A DNA stretch of 64,000 bases. Origin: Alphaproteobacteria bacterium UBA4588. Lineage in GTDB: Bacteria > Pseudomonadota > Alphaproteobacteria > Rhodobacterales > Rhodobacteraceae. Position numbers and translations under genes: made by a program. Positions 36,760 to 45,065 of this stretch are shown here, in pieces. A model generated the notes under the pieces. That model was not told where the DNA came from, did no database searches, and saw only the letters and a list, made by a program, of their open reading frames with translations. The stretch's first letter is position 1. The number at the start of each line of letters is the position of its first letter. Location of the stretch: positions 124,001 through 188,000 of the forward strand of contig CAJJAW010000002.1 of NCBI GenBank assembly GCA_905182195.1, given 5' to 3'.

Positions 36760-37425
36760 ATGAGAAAATTAACTATTTTATCTACCCTTGTGGTGTCCAC
36801 TTTGTTCTTGGCGACTGGCTGCGTGACACCAGAAAGCGCCGCCAACAGCAAACCCGGTGATAATACGACAGCAGGCACGGTAATGGGGGGGCTCATTGGG
36901 GCAATTGCGGGTATGGAAATGTCGAGCGATGGGGATCGTAGTAAAGGTGCAATCATCGGTGCAATCGTTGGCGCCGGTGCTGGCAACATGATCGGTAAAA
37001 ATCTGGACCAACAAGCCGCAGACCTCCGCCAAGATCTCAACAATGATCAAGTGGGTATCACCAACACCGGCTCTGAACTAATTGTAACAATGCCCCAGGA
37101 CATCCTCTTTGCACTGGATAGTGCTTCGGTACGGAGTGGCTTGAGGCGCGACTTGGGGGTGGTGGCAAACAATCTACAAGCCTATCCTAATTCAACCGTC
37201 AAGATCTTAGGTCATACTGACAATACCGGCAGTGGAAGCTACAATGAATCACTCTCGCAGCGCCGCGCAGATGCTGTGGCCAATATTTTGATGAACAATG
37301 GTGTCCAACCCGTCCGACTGCGAACTGTTGGCCGCGGCGAAGACGACCCAATTGCAAATAACCTAACAGCCGAGGGCCGAGCACAGAATAGGCGAGTAGA
37401 AATAATCATTCGACCAAGTTCTTAA
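36760..37425 (+). CDS. OmpA-family outer membrane lipoprotein
   Basis: 221 aa from ATG 36760 with AAAGGA upstream. Signal peptide and lipobox LFLATGC (lipidated Cys about residue 20), then a glycine-zipper stretch (VMGGLIGAIAG, GAIVGAGAGNMIGK) and a C-terminal OmpA domain (about 105-221) with LGHTDNTGSGSYNESLSQRR and RVEIIIRP, the peptidoglycan-binding signature. It tethers the outer membrane to the wall. Its stop is 63 bases before the FadR-type regulator. Confidence 0.9.
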   Translation: MRKLTILSTLVVSTLFLATGCVTPESAANSKPGDNTTAGTVMGGLIGAIAGMEMSSDGDRSKGAIIGAIVGAGAGNMIGKNLDQQAADLRQDLNNDQVGITNTGSELIVTMPQDILFALDSASVRSGLRRDLGVVANNLQAYPNSTVKILGHTDNTGSGSYNESLSQRRADAVANILMNNGVQPVRLRTVGRGEDDPIANNLTAEGRAQNRRVEIIIRPSS

Positions 37426-37438
37426 TCCGCAAAGGCTG

Positions 37439-37474
37439 TTGCTTTCTCGACGGTTGGTCATATAATTTGACCAA
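37439..37474. promoter_or_regulatory. Promoter and operator of the FadR-type regulator
   Basis: TTGCTT (37439-37444) and a perfect TATAAT (37461-37466), 16 bases apart, form a sigma-70 promoter reading +. The -10 is flanked by TTGGTCA (37454-37460) and TGACCAA (37468-37474), a perfect 7-bp dyad whose core is TTGGT-N11-ACCAA. A repressor bound here would cover the -10. The same core and spacing occur at the glcD promoter. Confidence 0.65.
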
Positions 37475-37488
37475 TCCGAGGAGGGGCT

Positions 37489-38256
37489 ATGCCGTTTCAA
37501 GAAATAAATTCTGAAAAGTTGTCAAAATCAGTTGTCCGTCAGGTGGAGCAATTAATTCTTCGCGGTATTTTGCGCCCTGGTGAGCGTCTACCATCTGAAC
37601 GAGAGCTTGCGGAAAAACTTGCTGTTTCCCGACCTTCCCTACGAGAAGCCCTCAGCGAACTTCAAGGCTCTGGGCTCCTTACGTCTCGAGCTGGCGCCGG
37701 AATATTTGTGGCAGAAGTGCTTGGGTCAGCGTTTTCACCCGCCTTGATGCGGCTGTTTGGGACCCATGGTGAGGCGGTATATGATTATCTCGCGTTTCGC
37801 AAAGATCTTGAAGGGCTTGCAGCTGAACGGGCCGCGCGGGTGGGCTCTAATACCGACCTCAAGGTGATCAATGCGATCTACGTTAAGATGGAAGCAGCCC
37901 AATCAAAACGGTCTTCCGACGAAGAGGCGCGGCTCGATGCGCAGTTTCACATGTCGATCTGCGAAGCGGGCCATAATGTGGTGATGTTGCATATGATGCG
38001 TTCGATGTATGAGCTTTTGCAGACCGGTGTCTTCTACAACCGACAGGTCACATTTCGACAGCGCAGCGGTAGATCTGAACTTCTGGGCCAACACCGGGCA
38101 ATCAACGAAGCCCTCCAAGCCCGTGACCCAGAGGCCGCAACAGCAGCAGTACATAATCATCTTGATTTTGTTGCATCTGTTTTGAAGACACAGGATCGAG
38201 CTAACAAGAACGAAAAGATAGCCGAATTACGCTTCGCGCATACGCAAGATCAGTAA
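37489..38256 (+). CDS. FadR-family (GntR/FCD) regulator, probable glycolate-operon regulator
   Basis: 255 aa. GntR winged helix at about 15-75 (RPGERLPSERELAEKLAVSR, then PSLREALSELQ), FCD ligand domain at about 95-225 with the metal-binding Asp/His set in DAQFHMSICEAGHN and HRAINEALQARDPEAA. GAGGAGG precedes the ATG. The family includes PdhR, GlcC and LldR. The operator TTGGT-N11-ACCAA in its own promoter and at glcD supports a GlcC-like role with autoregulation; this is inference from shared sites, and the ligand may be glycolate. Confidence 0.85.
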   Translation: MPFQEINSEKLSKSVVRQVEQLILRGILRPGERLPSERELAEKLAVSRPSLREALSELQGSGLLTSRAGAGIFVAEVLGSAFSPALMRLFGTHGEAVYDYLAFRKDLEGLAAERAARVGSNTDLKVINAIYVKMEAAQSKRSSDEEARLDAQFHMSICEAGHNVVMLHMMRSMYELLQTGVFYNRQVTFRQRSGRSELLGQHRAINEALQARDPEAATAAVHNHLDFVASVLKTQDRANKNEKIAELRFAHTQDQ

Positions 38257-38271
38257 TGTAGTTTCCAAAAA

Positions 38272-38303
38272 AATAAGCCTAGGGACTAAACCCCAAGCTT
38301 ATT
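38272..38303 (-). terminator. Terminator of the F0 ATP synthase operon
   Basis: On the - strand AATAAGC ... GCTTATT with an inner GGG/CCC pairing and a following T-run (TTTTTTT at 38272-38266) form an intrinsic terminator. It lies 20 bases after the atpF stop and also between convergent genes. Confidence 0.75.
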
Positions 38304-38322
38304 GAAATAAGATTTAAAAATC

Positions 38323-38880
38323 TTAATGCAGTTTTGCACCTACTTGTTCAATCGCATCGTCGATCAGGCTATTACCGTTGGCAGCTGACATCTGACTTGC
38401 AATAATGTCCCGCGCCGCTCCAACAGCCACAATAATAGCTTGGTCACGCACTTCCTTCACTGCTGCAGCTTCCGCCGAAGCAATTTGCTCTTCAGCAGCA
38501 ACTAAACGCCGCGCAACAGAAGTTACAATATCCGCTTTCGCTTGCTCAGCTGCCGCAGCTGCTTCAACACGAGCCGCCTCCAAAATTCGATCTGCCTGAG
38601 CCTGAACTTCAGTTTGCTTCTTCTCATAAGAAGCTAGCAATGCCTTCGCCTCTTCACGTAACGATTTGGCTTCCTCAAGTTCAGCTCGAATACCATCCGC
38701 GCGCGCATCAAGCATCTTAGCCAACATTTTTGGAACGCCAAGGTATAGAACAATAGAAACGAAGCAAACAAATGCAACTGTAACCACAAAATTCGTATTA
38801 TAAAGCGAAAAGAATGGGCCACCAGCCGCGAGAACTGGTGAGGCCATGAGGGTAAATATTACAACAAATAAACGTATCAT
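38323..38880 (-). CDS. atpF: F0F1 ATP synthase subunit b
   Basis: 185 aa. One N-terminal transmembrane helix (about 22-45: NFVVTVAFVCFVSIVLYLG), then a long charged coiled coil (MLDARADGIRAELEEAKSLR). The start of the protein looks like a cleavable or signal-like segment (MIRLFVVIFTLMASPVLAAG), seen in several alphaproteobacterial b subunits. Forms the peripheral stalk with b'. Last gene of the operon. Confidence 0.93.
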   Translation of the reverse strand: MIRLFVVIFTLMASPVLAAGGPFFSLYNTNFVVTVAFVCFVSIVLYLGVPKMLAKMLDARADGIRAELEEAKSLREEAKALLASYEKKQTEVQAQADRILEAARVEAAAAAEQAKADIVTSVARRLVAAEEQIASAEAAAVKEVRDQAIIVAVGAARDIIASQMSAANGNSLIDDAIEQVGAKLH

Positions 38881-38883
38881 TTC

Positions 38884-39423
38884 CTACCCTTTCATCCGTA
38901 AATTTACAGCTGATGTCACAGTTTTAGCATCTGCTTTACCACCCATAACTGCAACAATTTCTTTCGCCGTTGCTTTAGCCACGTCTTTAACGCTGACCAT
39001 CGCAGTGCTGCGAATTTTAGCCAAGGCGACGGCCGCTTCCGCCGTACGCGCTGAGATTTGAGCATCAGCTTTTGCTAATTCCACATCCAACTGCGCCTGA
39101 ATTTCAGCCCGCATTGCTACGTTGATGCTTTGAGCTTCCGCACGTGCATCCGCCAAGGCTTTCTCGTACGCTTTTTCCGCCTCTAGTGCCCGTTGCTTCA
39201 GCTCTTCCGCTTCTGCGAGGTCATTCGAGATGGTTCCGGCACGGTCAGCCAATGCTTCACCAATACGTGGCAGCGCAATACGCGAAAGGATAAAGTAGAT
39301 CACAAAAAGAGTGACGACTAACCAAAATATTTGGTTTGAAAAAGTCGAAAAATCTAACTGCGGCATACCAACTTTAGCGGTTTCCACCGCTGCTTGGCCT
39401 ACGTCTTCTGTCTGGTTTGCCAT
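38884..39423 (-). CDS. atpF2: F0F1 ATP synthase subunit b'
   Basis: 179 aa. Membrane helix at about 30-48 (FWLVVTLFVIYFILSRIALP) followed by a heptad-rich coiled coil (ADRAGTISNDLAEAEELKQR). The extended polar N-terminus is typical of the b' copy in photosynthetic and related alphaproteobacteria. Pairs with b in a heterodimeric peripheral stalk. Three bases before atpF. Confidence 0.93.
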   Translation of the reverse strand: MANQTEDVGQAAVETAKVGMPQLDFSTFSNQIFWLVVTLFVIYFILSRIALPRIGEALADRAGTISNDLAEAEELKQRALEAEKAYEKALADARAEAQSINVAMRAEIQAQLDVELAKADAQISARTAEAAVALAKIRSTAMVSVKDVAKATAKEIVAVMGGKADAKTVTSAVNLRMKG

Positions 39424-39493
39424 ATCAATTCCTCCAATACCTGAGGGCGAACCAGGACCCCACAGGGACCCCAGAACTTAAGGAAAGGATGGA

Positions 39494-39730
39494 TTAAACT
39501 GCGAACATCAGCAACAGGGCTACGAGGAACGAGAAGATCCCCAAAGCTTCTGCAAACGCAATACCAATGAACATCGTTGCCGTTTGGCCGCCAGCGGCGG
39601 AAGGGTTACGTAATGCGCCGGACAGGAAGTTGCCCACAACATGACCCACACCAACGGCTGCGCCGCCCATGCCAGTACATGCCAAGCCAGCACCGATGTA
39701 AGCACCCATTTGTACAATATCGCCAGTCAT
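39494..39730 (-). CDS. atpE: F0F1 ATP synthase subunit c
   Basis: 78 aa from ATG 39730 ([13 protein letters not shown]); the longer in-frame start at 39775 adds 15 polar residues not seen in the family. Two transmembrane helices; helix 2 carries the proton-binding Glu in [11 protein letters not shown] (about 60). The loop RNPSAAGG matches the RNP motif. Forms the rotor ring. Confidence 0.95.
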   Translation of the reverse strand: MTGDIVQMGAYIGAGLACTGMGGAAVGVGHVVGNFLSGALRNPSAAGGQTATMFIGIAFAEALGIFSFLVALLLMFAV

Positions 39731-39778
39731 TTCAAAGTCTCCTTGGTTAGATTTATAGCTAGATTTAGATTTCAAACC

Positions 39779-40561
39779 TTAATGGTGCGGATGCAAAGCA
39801 TCGCGCAGATACACGCAGGTCAAAATTGCGAAAACATAGGCCTGAATGAAGGCTACCAGCACTTCTAGGGCATATATTGCGGTGATCGCGAGGATCGAGA
39901 GTGGTGTGACTACCAGACCTATACCCGTCGAAATAAGAACCAAAGGCGCAAAAGCTGCAAAAACTTTGATAACAGCGTGGCCCGCCATCATATTTCCGGC
40001 CAAACGAATGGAGTGGCTCACAGGGCGTACGAAATAAGAGATTACCTCAATCAGCGCCAGAATAGGACGAAGAATAAGAGGCGCAGATGAAATCCAAAAA
40101 ACGCTCAAAAATCCAAACCCATTTTTGACAAACCCAAGGATGGTCACTGCTAAAAATACTGCCATCGCCATTACAGCAGTTACGGCAATGTGACTTGTGG
40201 TCGTGAAGGCCATCGGGAGTAGACCTAAAAAGTTCGCCACTACAATAAACATAAACAATGTCATAATGTATGGAAAAAAGACTACGCCATCTTTGCCAGT
40301 AACATCTTCAACCATTTTATAGATGAAGCCGTAAGCCAACTCTGCAATCGATTGGCTTCGCGTTGGGATCAGGGCCCGGCCACGTGCGCCAAAAACCATC
40401 AGAAATACAATTGCTAAGACGGTAAGGCCCATCCAGAGCGTCACGTTAGTAATTGTAAACCACTCCACCTTGTCAGCGCCAAACAATGACGTGACTTGGA
40501 ATTGATCCATTGGGTGAAATACGAGCCCTGCTTCTGCTTCGCCGTGTGTTTCTGTTGCCAA
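39779..40561 (-). CDS. atpB: F0F1 ATP synthase subunit a
   Basis: 260 aa, about six transmembrane helices. The essential Arg lies in [19 protein letters not shown], and the C-terminal helix in [20 protein letters not shown]. With the c-ring it forms the proton path. Four bases after atpI. The C-terminus ends ALHPHH, common in Rhodobacteraceae AtpB. Confidence 0.96.
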   Translation of the reverse strand: MATETHGEAEAGLVFHPMDQFQVTSLFGADKVEWFTITNVTLWMGLTVLAIVFLMVFGARGRALIPTRSQSIAELAYGFIYKMVEDVTGKDGVVFFPYIMTLFMFIVVANFLGLLPMAFTTTSHIAVTAVMAMAVFLAVTILGFVKNGFGFLSVFWISSAPLILRPILALIEVISYFVRPVSHSIRLAGNMMAGHAVIKVFAAFAPLVLISTGIGLVVTPLSILAITAIYALEVLVAFIQAYVFAILTCVYLRDALHPHH

Positions 40562-40565
40562 GGCC

Positions 40566-40889
40566 TTAACCCTTTTTATCTTCTGCGGCTTGCGCCATGT
40601 GCATTTTTTGGACTTCTTCCGCGGTACGCATCATAGTACGAATACCAGCGGCCATGCCCAAACCTATAAACAGGATCAAGAAGATTGGCATCGTGCCAAA
40701 CAGCCAATCTAGGCCAAATCCAATCCCAAAACCAATAGCAATTCCCGCCACCAATTCGATTACCATACGCCAGGCCATATTGGCCATTGTATGATGTTCC
40801 TCTTTCACCGGCTTAGGCGCATTAATAGCCCGAACCCTCGCAATGCGATTTTCAAGCTCTTTGAGCTTTTCTGGATCTGGCGACGCCAC
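40566..40889 (-). CDS. atpI: ATP synthase assembly/accessory protein AtpI
   Basis: 107 aa. A polar N-terminal half followed by two transmembrane helices ([20 protein letters not shown] and [20 protein letters not shown]), as in AtpI/AtpZ of alphaproteobacteria. It helps assemble the c-ring or supplies magnesium in some species. First gene of the F0 operon. An AT-rich TATAAT-like stretch about 90 bases upstream is a possible promoter. Confidence 0.9.
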   Translation of the reverse strand: MASPDPEKLKELENRIARVRAINAPKPVKEEHHTMANMAWRMVIELVAGIAIGFGIGFGLDWLFGTMPIFLILFIGLGMAAGIRTMMRTAEEVQKMHMAQAAEDKKG

Positions 40890-41070
40890 CTAAAACTCCT
40901 GATGAAGAGTGTTGAAGTGGAGATAGTCGGCACGGCTCTCAAAGTCAATTCGAGTTTGAAGCACGCAACATCGCTCAAGGCGCTGTATTATATTATAATT
41001 TAAAGATCATAAATTGCGTACCTTCTTATTGTACGCACGTTAGATTTAAAAAAGGGCCGAAAAGCTATAT

Positions 41071-41086
41071 TCAACCATTTGGTTGA
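41071..41086. promoter_or_regulatory. ArsR-type operator
   Basis: TCAACC-ATTT-GGTTGA is a perfect 6-bp dyad about 33 bases before the arsR start; flanking ATATTCAA and TTGAATGTAT extend the symmetry. Position and form fit an autoregulatory site of an ArsR-family repressor. Confidence 0.5.
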
Positions 41087-41118
41087 CGATTGAATGTATA
41101 TCAGTATCAGTCGATACC

Positions 41119-41445
41119 ATGACCAAAATACTAGATCTTATTTTCTCATCGCTGGCTGACCCAACTCGGCGACAAATTTTATCTATGCTGCTAGAGGATG
41201 ATATGGCAGTCACCGATGTGGCAGAACCTTTTGCTATGTCATTAGCCGCAATTTCAAAACATTTAAGGGTTTTAACAAATGCAGGCCTGATTCAGCAAGA
41301 ACGCCGAGGGCGAGTAAAATGGTGCAAACTGGATCCGGACGCCATGCAAGTAGCCTGGACATGGATGCAAGGGTTCGGGCAATTTGATCACCTCGATCTT
41401 GACGGTTTAGAAACTTATATTGAGATGAACCTCCGGGACGATTAA
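41119..41445 (+). CDS. ArsR-family transcriptional regulator
   Basis: 108 aa from ATG 41119 (MTKILDLIFSSLADPTRRQI). The in-frame ATG at 41083 would start inside the operator dyad, so the shorter form is preferred although no strong ribosome binding site is seen. Winged helix: LADPTRRQILSMLLEDDMAV, then AVTDVAEPFAMSLAAISKHL. No metal-binding Cys pair is present, so it is probably not a metal sensor. The SRPBCC or other partner gene often found after such regulators is missing. Confidence 0.82.
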   Translation: MTKILDLIFSSLADPTRRQILSMLLEDDMAVTDVAEPFAMSLAAISKHLRVLTNAGLIQQERRGRVKWCKLDPDAMQVAWTWMQGFGQFDHLDLDGLETYIEMNLRDD

Positions 41446-41537
41446 CCTAGATAGTATATTTCAAATACCATGTCTGGTCTTCTAAAAATTCTAAAAGTAG
41501 AGGCACAGCTAATCAACAAACTATTCTGATTTGTGGT

Positions 41538-41557
41538 ATCATATTATTGAATATGAT
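41538..41557. promoter_or_regulatory. AT-rich perfect inverted repeat
   Basis: ATCATATT-ATTG-AATATGAT, 8-bp arms. It lies between arsR and the candidate small RNA. No T-run follows, so it is not an obvious terminator; it may be an operator. Unassigned. Confidence 0.3.
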
Positions 41558-41654
41558 GAATTTAGTATCATTGAAATATCCTTAAATGATTAAAATTTAA
41601 TCTTAATATATGCTCAAAATGCATAACAGCCTTGCAGTTTTATGCGTTGTCACA

Positions 41655-41683
41655 TTGCGGCGTTCTAGAGTAAAAAGCTATTA
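41655..41683 (+). promoter_or_regulatory. Candidate promoter of the small RNA
   Basis: TTGCGG (41655-41660) and CTATTA (41678-41683) are separated by exactly 17 bases. The predicted start, about 41690, falls at the foot of the CCUCCC hairpin. Confidence 0.45.
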
Positions 41684-41747
41684 ACAAGATTTTCCTCCCG
41701 AAATGATTGTTTTTACTGGCGGCACCTTTTGGTGTCGCCTTTTTTTC
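41684..41747 (+). ncRNA. Candidate small RNA with CCUCCC loop (anti-Shine-Dalgarno type)
   Basis: A hairpin AACAA-G-ATTT ... AAAT-GA-TTGTT (41683-41711) exposes the loop TCCTCCCG, complementary to Shine-Dalgarno sequences. It is followed at once by a strong intrinsic terminator. This two-hairpin plan of about 60 nt with a CCUCCC loop is that of alphaproteobacterial CcsR/cuckoo-type sRNAs, which act on mRNA ribosome binding sites or sequester proteins. Unlike the known Rhodobacter arrays, there is one copy and no DUF1127 gene in front. Seen: sequence and pairing; inferred: expression. Confidence 0.55.
41718..41746 (+). terminator. Intrinsic terminator of the small RNA
   Basis: GGCGGCACC (41718-41726), TTTT loop, GGTGTCGCC then seven T. 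A nine-pair stem with one G-U and a good T-run. No coding gene ends here on the + strand, which is the main reason to suspect a small RNA upstream. Confidence 0.85.
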
Positions 41748-42163
41748 GAAAGCATATCAGGGTCTCACATGTGGTGATTCAAAGTAATTAGGTTGTGACA
41801 GTGATCTACTGAATAGTAGAAATAGGCGGCTCAGGCACTATTAGAGTAGCCATGGAGCGTGGCAACGTTGAGTCTGCGAAAAAGATGGCTGTAGTGTCTG
41901 GTAATTTTCTGACCATTATGCAGATCAGCAAGGACTGCTGGCCACTTTGATTAACGAAGCCTGGGTGTCGGTCCTGATCTTGTCACTCAATCATAGCACT
42001 GATTAATTCTCTTGCCATAAATTATGGCTGTTTCACAGGTTTTCTTAGGTATATCTTCTGTCAGCAGGGTTAAGCACCAAAAAGCGTCAAACAGGTAACT
42101 TGAAGCACATTTGTCGAACTAGTCGTTTCACAGCCAATATTGATTGCCAAATATCTAAAAAAG
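41748..42163. other. Gene-poor stretch, nothing recognised
   Basis: About 415 bases between the small-RNA terminator and tRNA-Lys. Only short open frames without ribosome binding sites are present (one from ATG 41852, about 32 codons). No repeat, tRNA or known motif was recognised. Confidence 0.5.
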
Positions 42164-42239
42164 TGGTGAGCCCTGATGGGCTCGAACCATCGACCTACTG
42201 ATTAAAAGTCAGTTGCTCTACCAACTGAGCTAAGGGCCC
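42164..42239 (-). tRNA. tRNA-Lys (anticodon TTT)
   Basis: 76 nt including the encoded CCA (42164-42166). The anticodon loop is CTTTTAA, the D-arm begins TTAGCTCAGTTGG, and the T-loop is GGTTCGAGCC. The acceptor stem pairs with one G-U. Divergent to dapF. Confidence 0.97.
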
Positions 42240-42324
42240 ACTGCGGCGGTGTCTAGGAAGCGTAGAGGCCGGGGTCAAGTGCTTTTCTGAGCTATTACTG
42301 GATTCCTTTTAATTAGATAGATAT

Positions 42325-43155
42325 ATGGCCATCATGACGAACCAGATTCCCTTTATGAAGATGCACGGACTTGGCAATGACTTTGTTATTGTTGATTCGC
42401 GAAACGGTGGTCCACAGATTTCGCCTGAAATCATCCAGGGGTTGGGTAATCGGCATCTTGGCATAGGCTTTGACCAACTGGCAATCATCCATGATTCGCC
42501 AAATTCTGATGTAGCTTTGACGTTTTACAACGTAGACGGTTCCACCGCAGGGGCCTGTGGGAACGCAACCCGCTGTATTGCGCAATATGAAATGGATCGA
42601 CTGAACATTAATTCCCTCAGCCTAACTACCGAGCGTGGAGTTTTAGCGGCAATTCGCAGCACTGGCTTGGTCAGTGTAAATATGGGACATCCGCAATTGA
42701 AATGGGATGAAATCCCTCTAGCGCGGAGTATGAATACCCTACATCTGCCCCTAGATGGAAACCCAACCGCCACAGGAATCGGAAATCCGCATTGTACTTT
42801 CTTTGTGGAGGATGCCGAGGCCGTTGATGTGGGACATCTGGGGCCAATATTGGAAAACAACTCACTATTTCCTGAGCGAACAAACGTGCAATTTGCTCAC
42901 GTGATCGGAAAAGATCATCTAAGGATGCGTGTTTGGGAACGTGGCGTTGGCGTGACCATGGCCTCCGGCTCATCCTCATGCGCCGCAGCAGTTGCGGCAG
43001 CGCGTTTGGGGCTGACAGGGCGAGAAGTTGCAATTCAGTTGGACGGCGGTCCAATCAATATAAATTGGCGAGATGATGGAGTTTGGATGACAGGTGCAAC
43101 AATGCATGTGTTTAATGGAGCGCTCACAACCCAGTTTTTAGAAAGTTTAAGATGA
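42325..43155 (+). CDS. dapF: Diaminopimelate epimerase
   Basis: 276 aa (an internal ATG at 42334 is an equally possible start). KMHGLGNDFVIVD near the N-terminus; the two catalytic cysteines are in AGACGNATRC (about 76) and ASGSSSCAAAVAA (about 219). It converts LL- to meso-diaminopimelate for lysine and peptidoglycan synthesis. Overlaps the mtaB start by four bases (ATGA). Confidence 0.95.
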   Translation: MAIMTNQIPFMKMHGLGNDFVIVDSRNGGPQISPEIIQGLGNRHLGIGFDQLAIIHDSPNSDVALTFYNVDGSTAGACGNATRCIAQYEMDRLNINSLSLTTERGVLAAIRSTGLVSVNMGHPQLKWDEIPLARSMNTLHLPLDGNPTATGIGNPHCTFFVEDAEAVDVGHLGPILENNSLFPERTNVQFAHVIGKDHLRMRVWERGVGVTMASGSSSCAAAVAAARLGLTGREVAIQLDGGPININWRDDGVWMTGATMHVFNGALTTQFLESLR

Positions 43156-44414
43156 GCTCCCCAGTTTTTTCAAATCATGGTTGCCGTCTGAACATGTATG
43201 AAACTGAAGCCATGAAAGAATTGGCCGATCAGGCCGGCTTGACTAACACTGTGGTTATCAACACATGCGCTGTGACAGCCGAAGCAGTGCGCAAAGCCAA
43301 ACAGGACATCCGAAAACTTCGGCGTCAAAACCCGGAAGCCAAATTGATTGTAACTGGCTGTGCAGCGCAAACCGAACCTGACACTTTCATCCAGATGACT
43401 GAAGTGGATGTGGTGATCGGCAACACCGAAAAAATGCAGCCTTCAATATGGGCTGGATTAGCGGGTGATTTTGGGACCGAGCCCATACAAGTCGATGATA
43501 TTATGTCCGTGACTGAAACCGCCAGTCATTTACTTGATGGCTTTGGCACCCGCAGCAGAGCCTATGTCCAAGTACAAAACGGCTGCGATCATCGTTGCAC
43601 CTTTTGTATCATTCCATTCGGACGTGGAAATTCCCGCTCGGTACCCGCTGGTGTCGTGGTGGATCAAATCAAGCGCTTAGTCGATAAAGGCTATGCGGAA
43701 ATTGTATTGACCGGTGTCGATATGACCAGCTGGGGCGCTGATCTGCCAGCAAAGCCACGATTGGGCGATTTGGTTTTGCGTATCTTGAAACTTGTTCCTG
43801 ATTTACCACGGCTACGAATTAGCTCGATTGATTCAATCGAAGTAGATCCCGCGCTGATGCAAGCGATTGCGACCGAAAGCCGGCTCATGCCCCATCTTCA
43901 TCTTTCATTGCAGCATGGGGACGATCTGATCTTAAAACGTATGAAACGCCGCCACTTACGTAGTGATGCCATTCGATTCACACAAGAAGCAATACGTTTG
44001 CGGCCTGACATGACCTTCGGTGCTGATATCATTGCCGGATTTCCAACTGAGACCGAAGCACATTTTGAAAACTCGCTAGATTTGGTGAGGGAGTGCAATC
44101 TCACATGGCTGCATGTCTTTCCCTATTCAGTCCGCAACGGCACCCCCGCAGCGCGCATGCCTCAAGTGAATGGACGCGATATTAAAGACCGAGCCGCCAC
44201 GCCTGCGGGCCGCGGGAGAGGCTAAAGTTCCCTTCAACACCTTAAAGCCCAAGTTGGCCATATGCATAATGTCTTGTTGGAAAACCCAAACATGGGCCGC
44301 ACACAACAATTTGCTGAAGTAATTTTTGCAAAACCCCAGCCCGAAGGCAAAATTATTAGCCACCGAGATCACGTCGGCTTCAGCAACCCAATTGCGAGGG
44401 ACGGGCGGCTGTGA
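43152..44414 (+). pseudogene. mtaB: tRNA-t6A37 methylthiotransferase MtaB gene, frameshifted
   Basis: The first 345 codons are a normal MtaB: N-terminal SNHGCRLNMYETEAM and VINTCAVT cysteines, the radical-SAM CDHRCTFC, and HLSLQHGDD. At about 44200 the frame shifts (KDRAATPAGRGRG then stop at 44225), where RLRAAGEAKV is expected one frame over. A second shift near 44235 leads to the true tail QHLKAQVGHMHNVLLENPNM and the TRAM-like region, ending at 44414. An N-terminal product with an intact radical-SAM core but no TRAM domain could still be made. Sequence error is possible. Confidence 0.75.
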
Positions 44415-45059
44415 GCAGCGAACTTGCTCTTGCCTATTTTATACAGTTTTCGCCGCTGCCCCTATGCCATGCGTGCCCGCCTGGCTCTGATGGCATCAGG
44501 TATTCAGGTTGAGTTACGCGAAATCCTACTACGCGCCAAAGCCCCTGAATTTTTGGCCAGCTCGCCCAAAGGCACTGTGCCCGTCTTAGTGACGCAGTTC
44601 CCAGGTGATTGAAGAAAGCTTTGACGTGATGCGATGGGCCTTATGGCTCAAGCCGATCCCAGAACACTGGCTGCGCATGCCTGCGGCAGGCTACGATTGG
44701 ATCAAGCGCTGTGATGGTCCATTTAAACAGGCCTTGGATCACATTAAGTATTCAGTACGCTTTCCTGACTTGGACCCCGTGCAAGAGCGCATCCATGCCT
44801 CAAATTTTTGCAAGACTTAGATAATCAGATTTCTGGGTCTACTTGGATATTTGGCACTGAATGTACATTGGCAGATATGGCTTTGCTACCATTCATCCGC
44901 CAATTCGCAAATATTGATCGGGTTTGGTTTGACCAGCAAGCATGGCCAAACCTTCAATGCTGGCTTGCCCAGTTTATGGCTTCCGATCGCTTTACAAACA
45001 TCATGGTGAAACAAAATAAATGGGCTGCAGGAGACGCGGCAGTTCTGTTTCCTCATTAG
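44411..45059 (+). pseudogene. Glutathione S-transferase gene, frameshifted at least twice
   Basis: Three open pieces in three frames together give one GST-like protein of about 215 aa: thioredoxin-like N-terminus with YSFRRCPYAMRARLAL (44424-44612), the middle with IEESFDVMRWALWLKP (44605-44820) and the C-terminal helical domain DNQISGSTWIFGTECTLADM (44808-45059). The shifts are at about 44600 (an extra G) and in a T-run at about 44805. The likely GTG start at 44411 overlaps the mtaB stop and would need one more shift at about 44425. Confidence 0.72.
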
Positions 45060-45065
45060 CTCTAA

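Noticed and set aside
41852-41950. Possible 32-codon open frame from ATG 41852
   Set aside because: No ribosome binding site, no homology that I recognise and no flanking operon.
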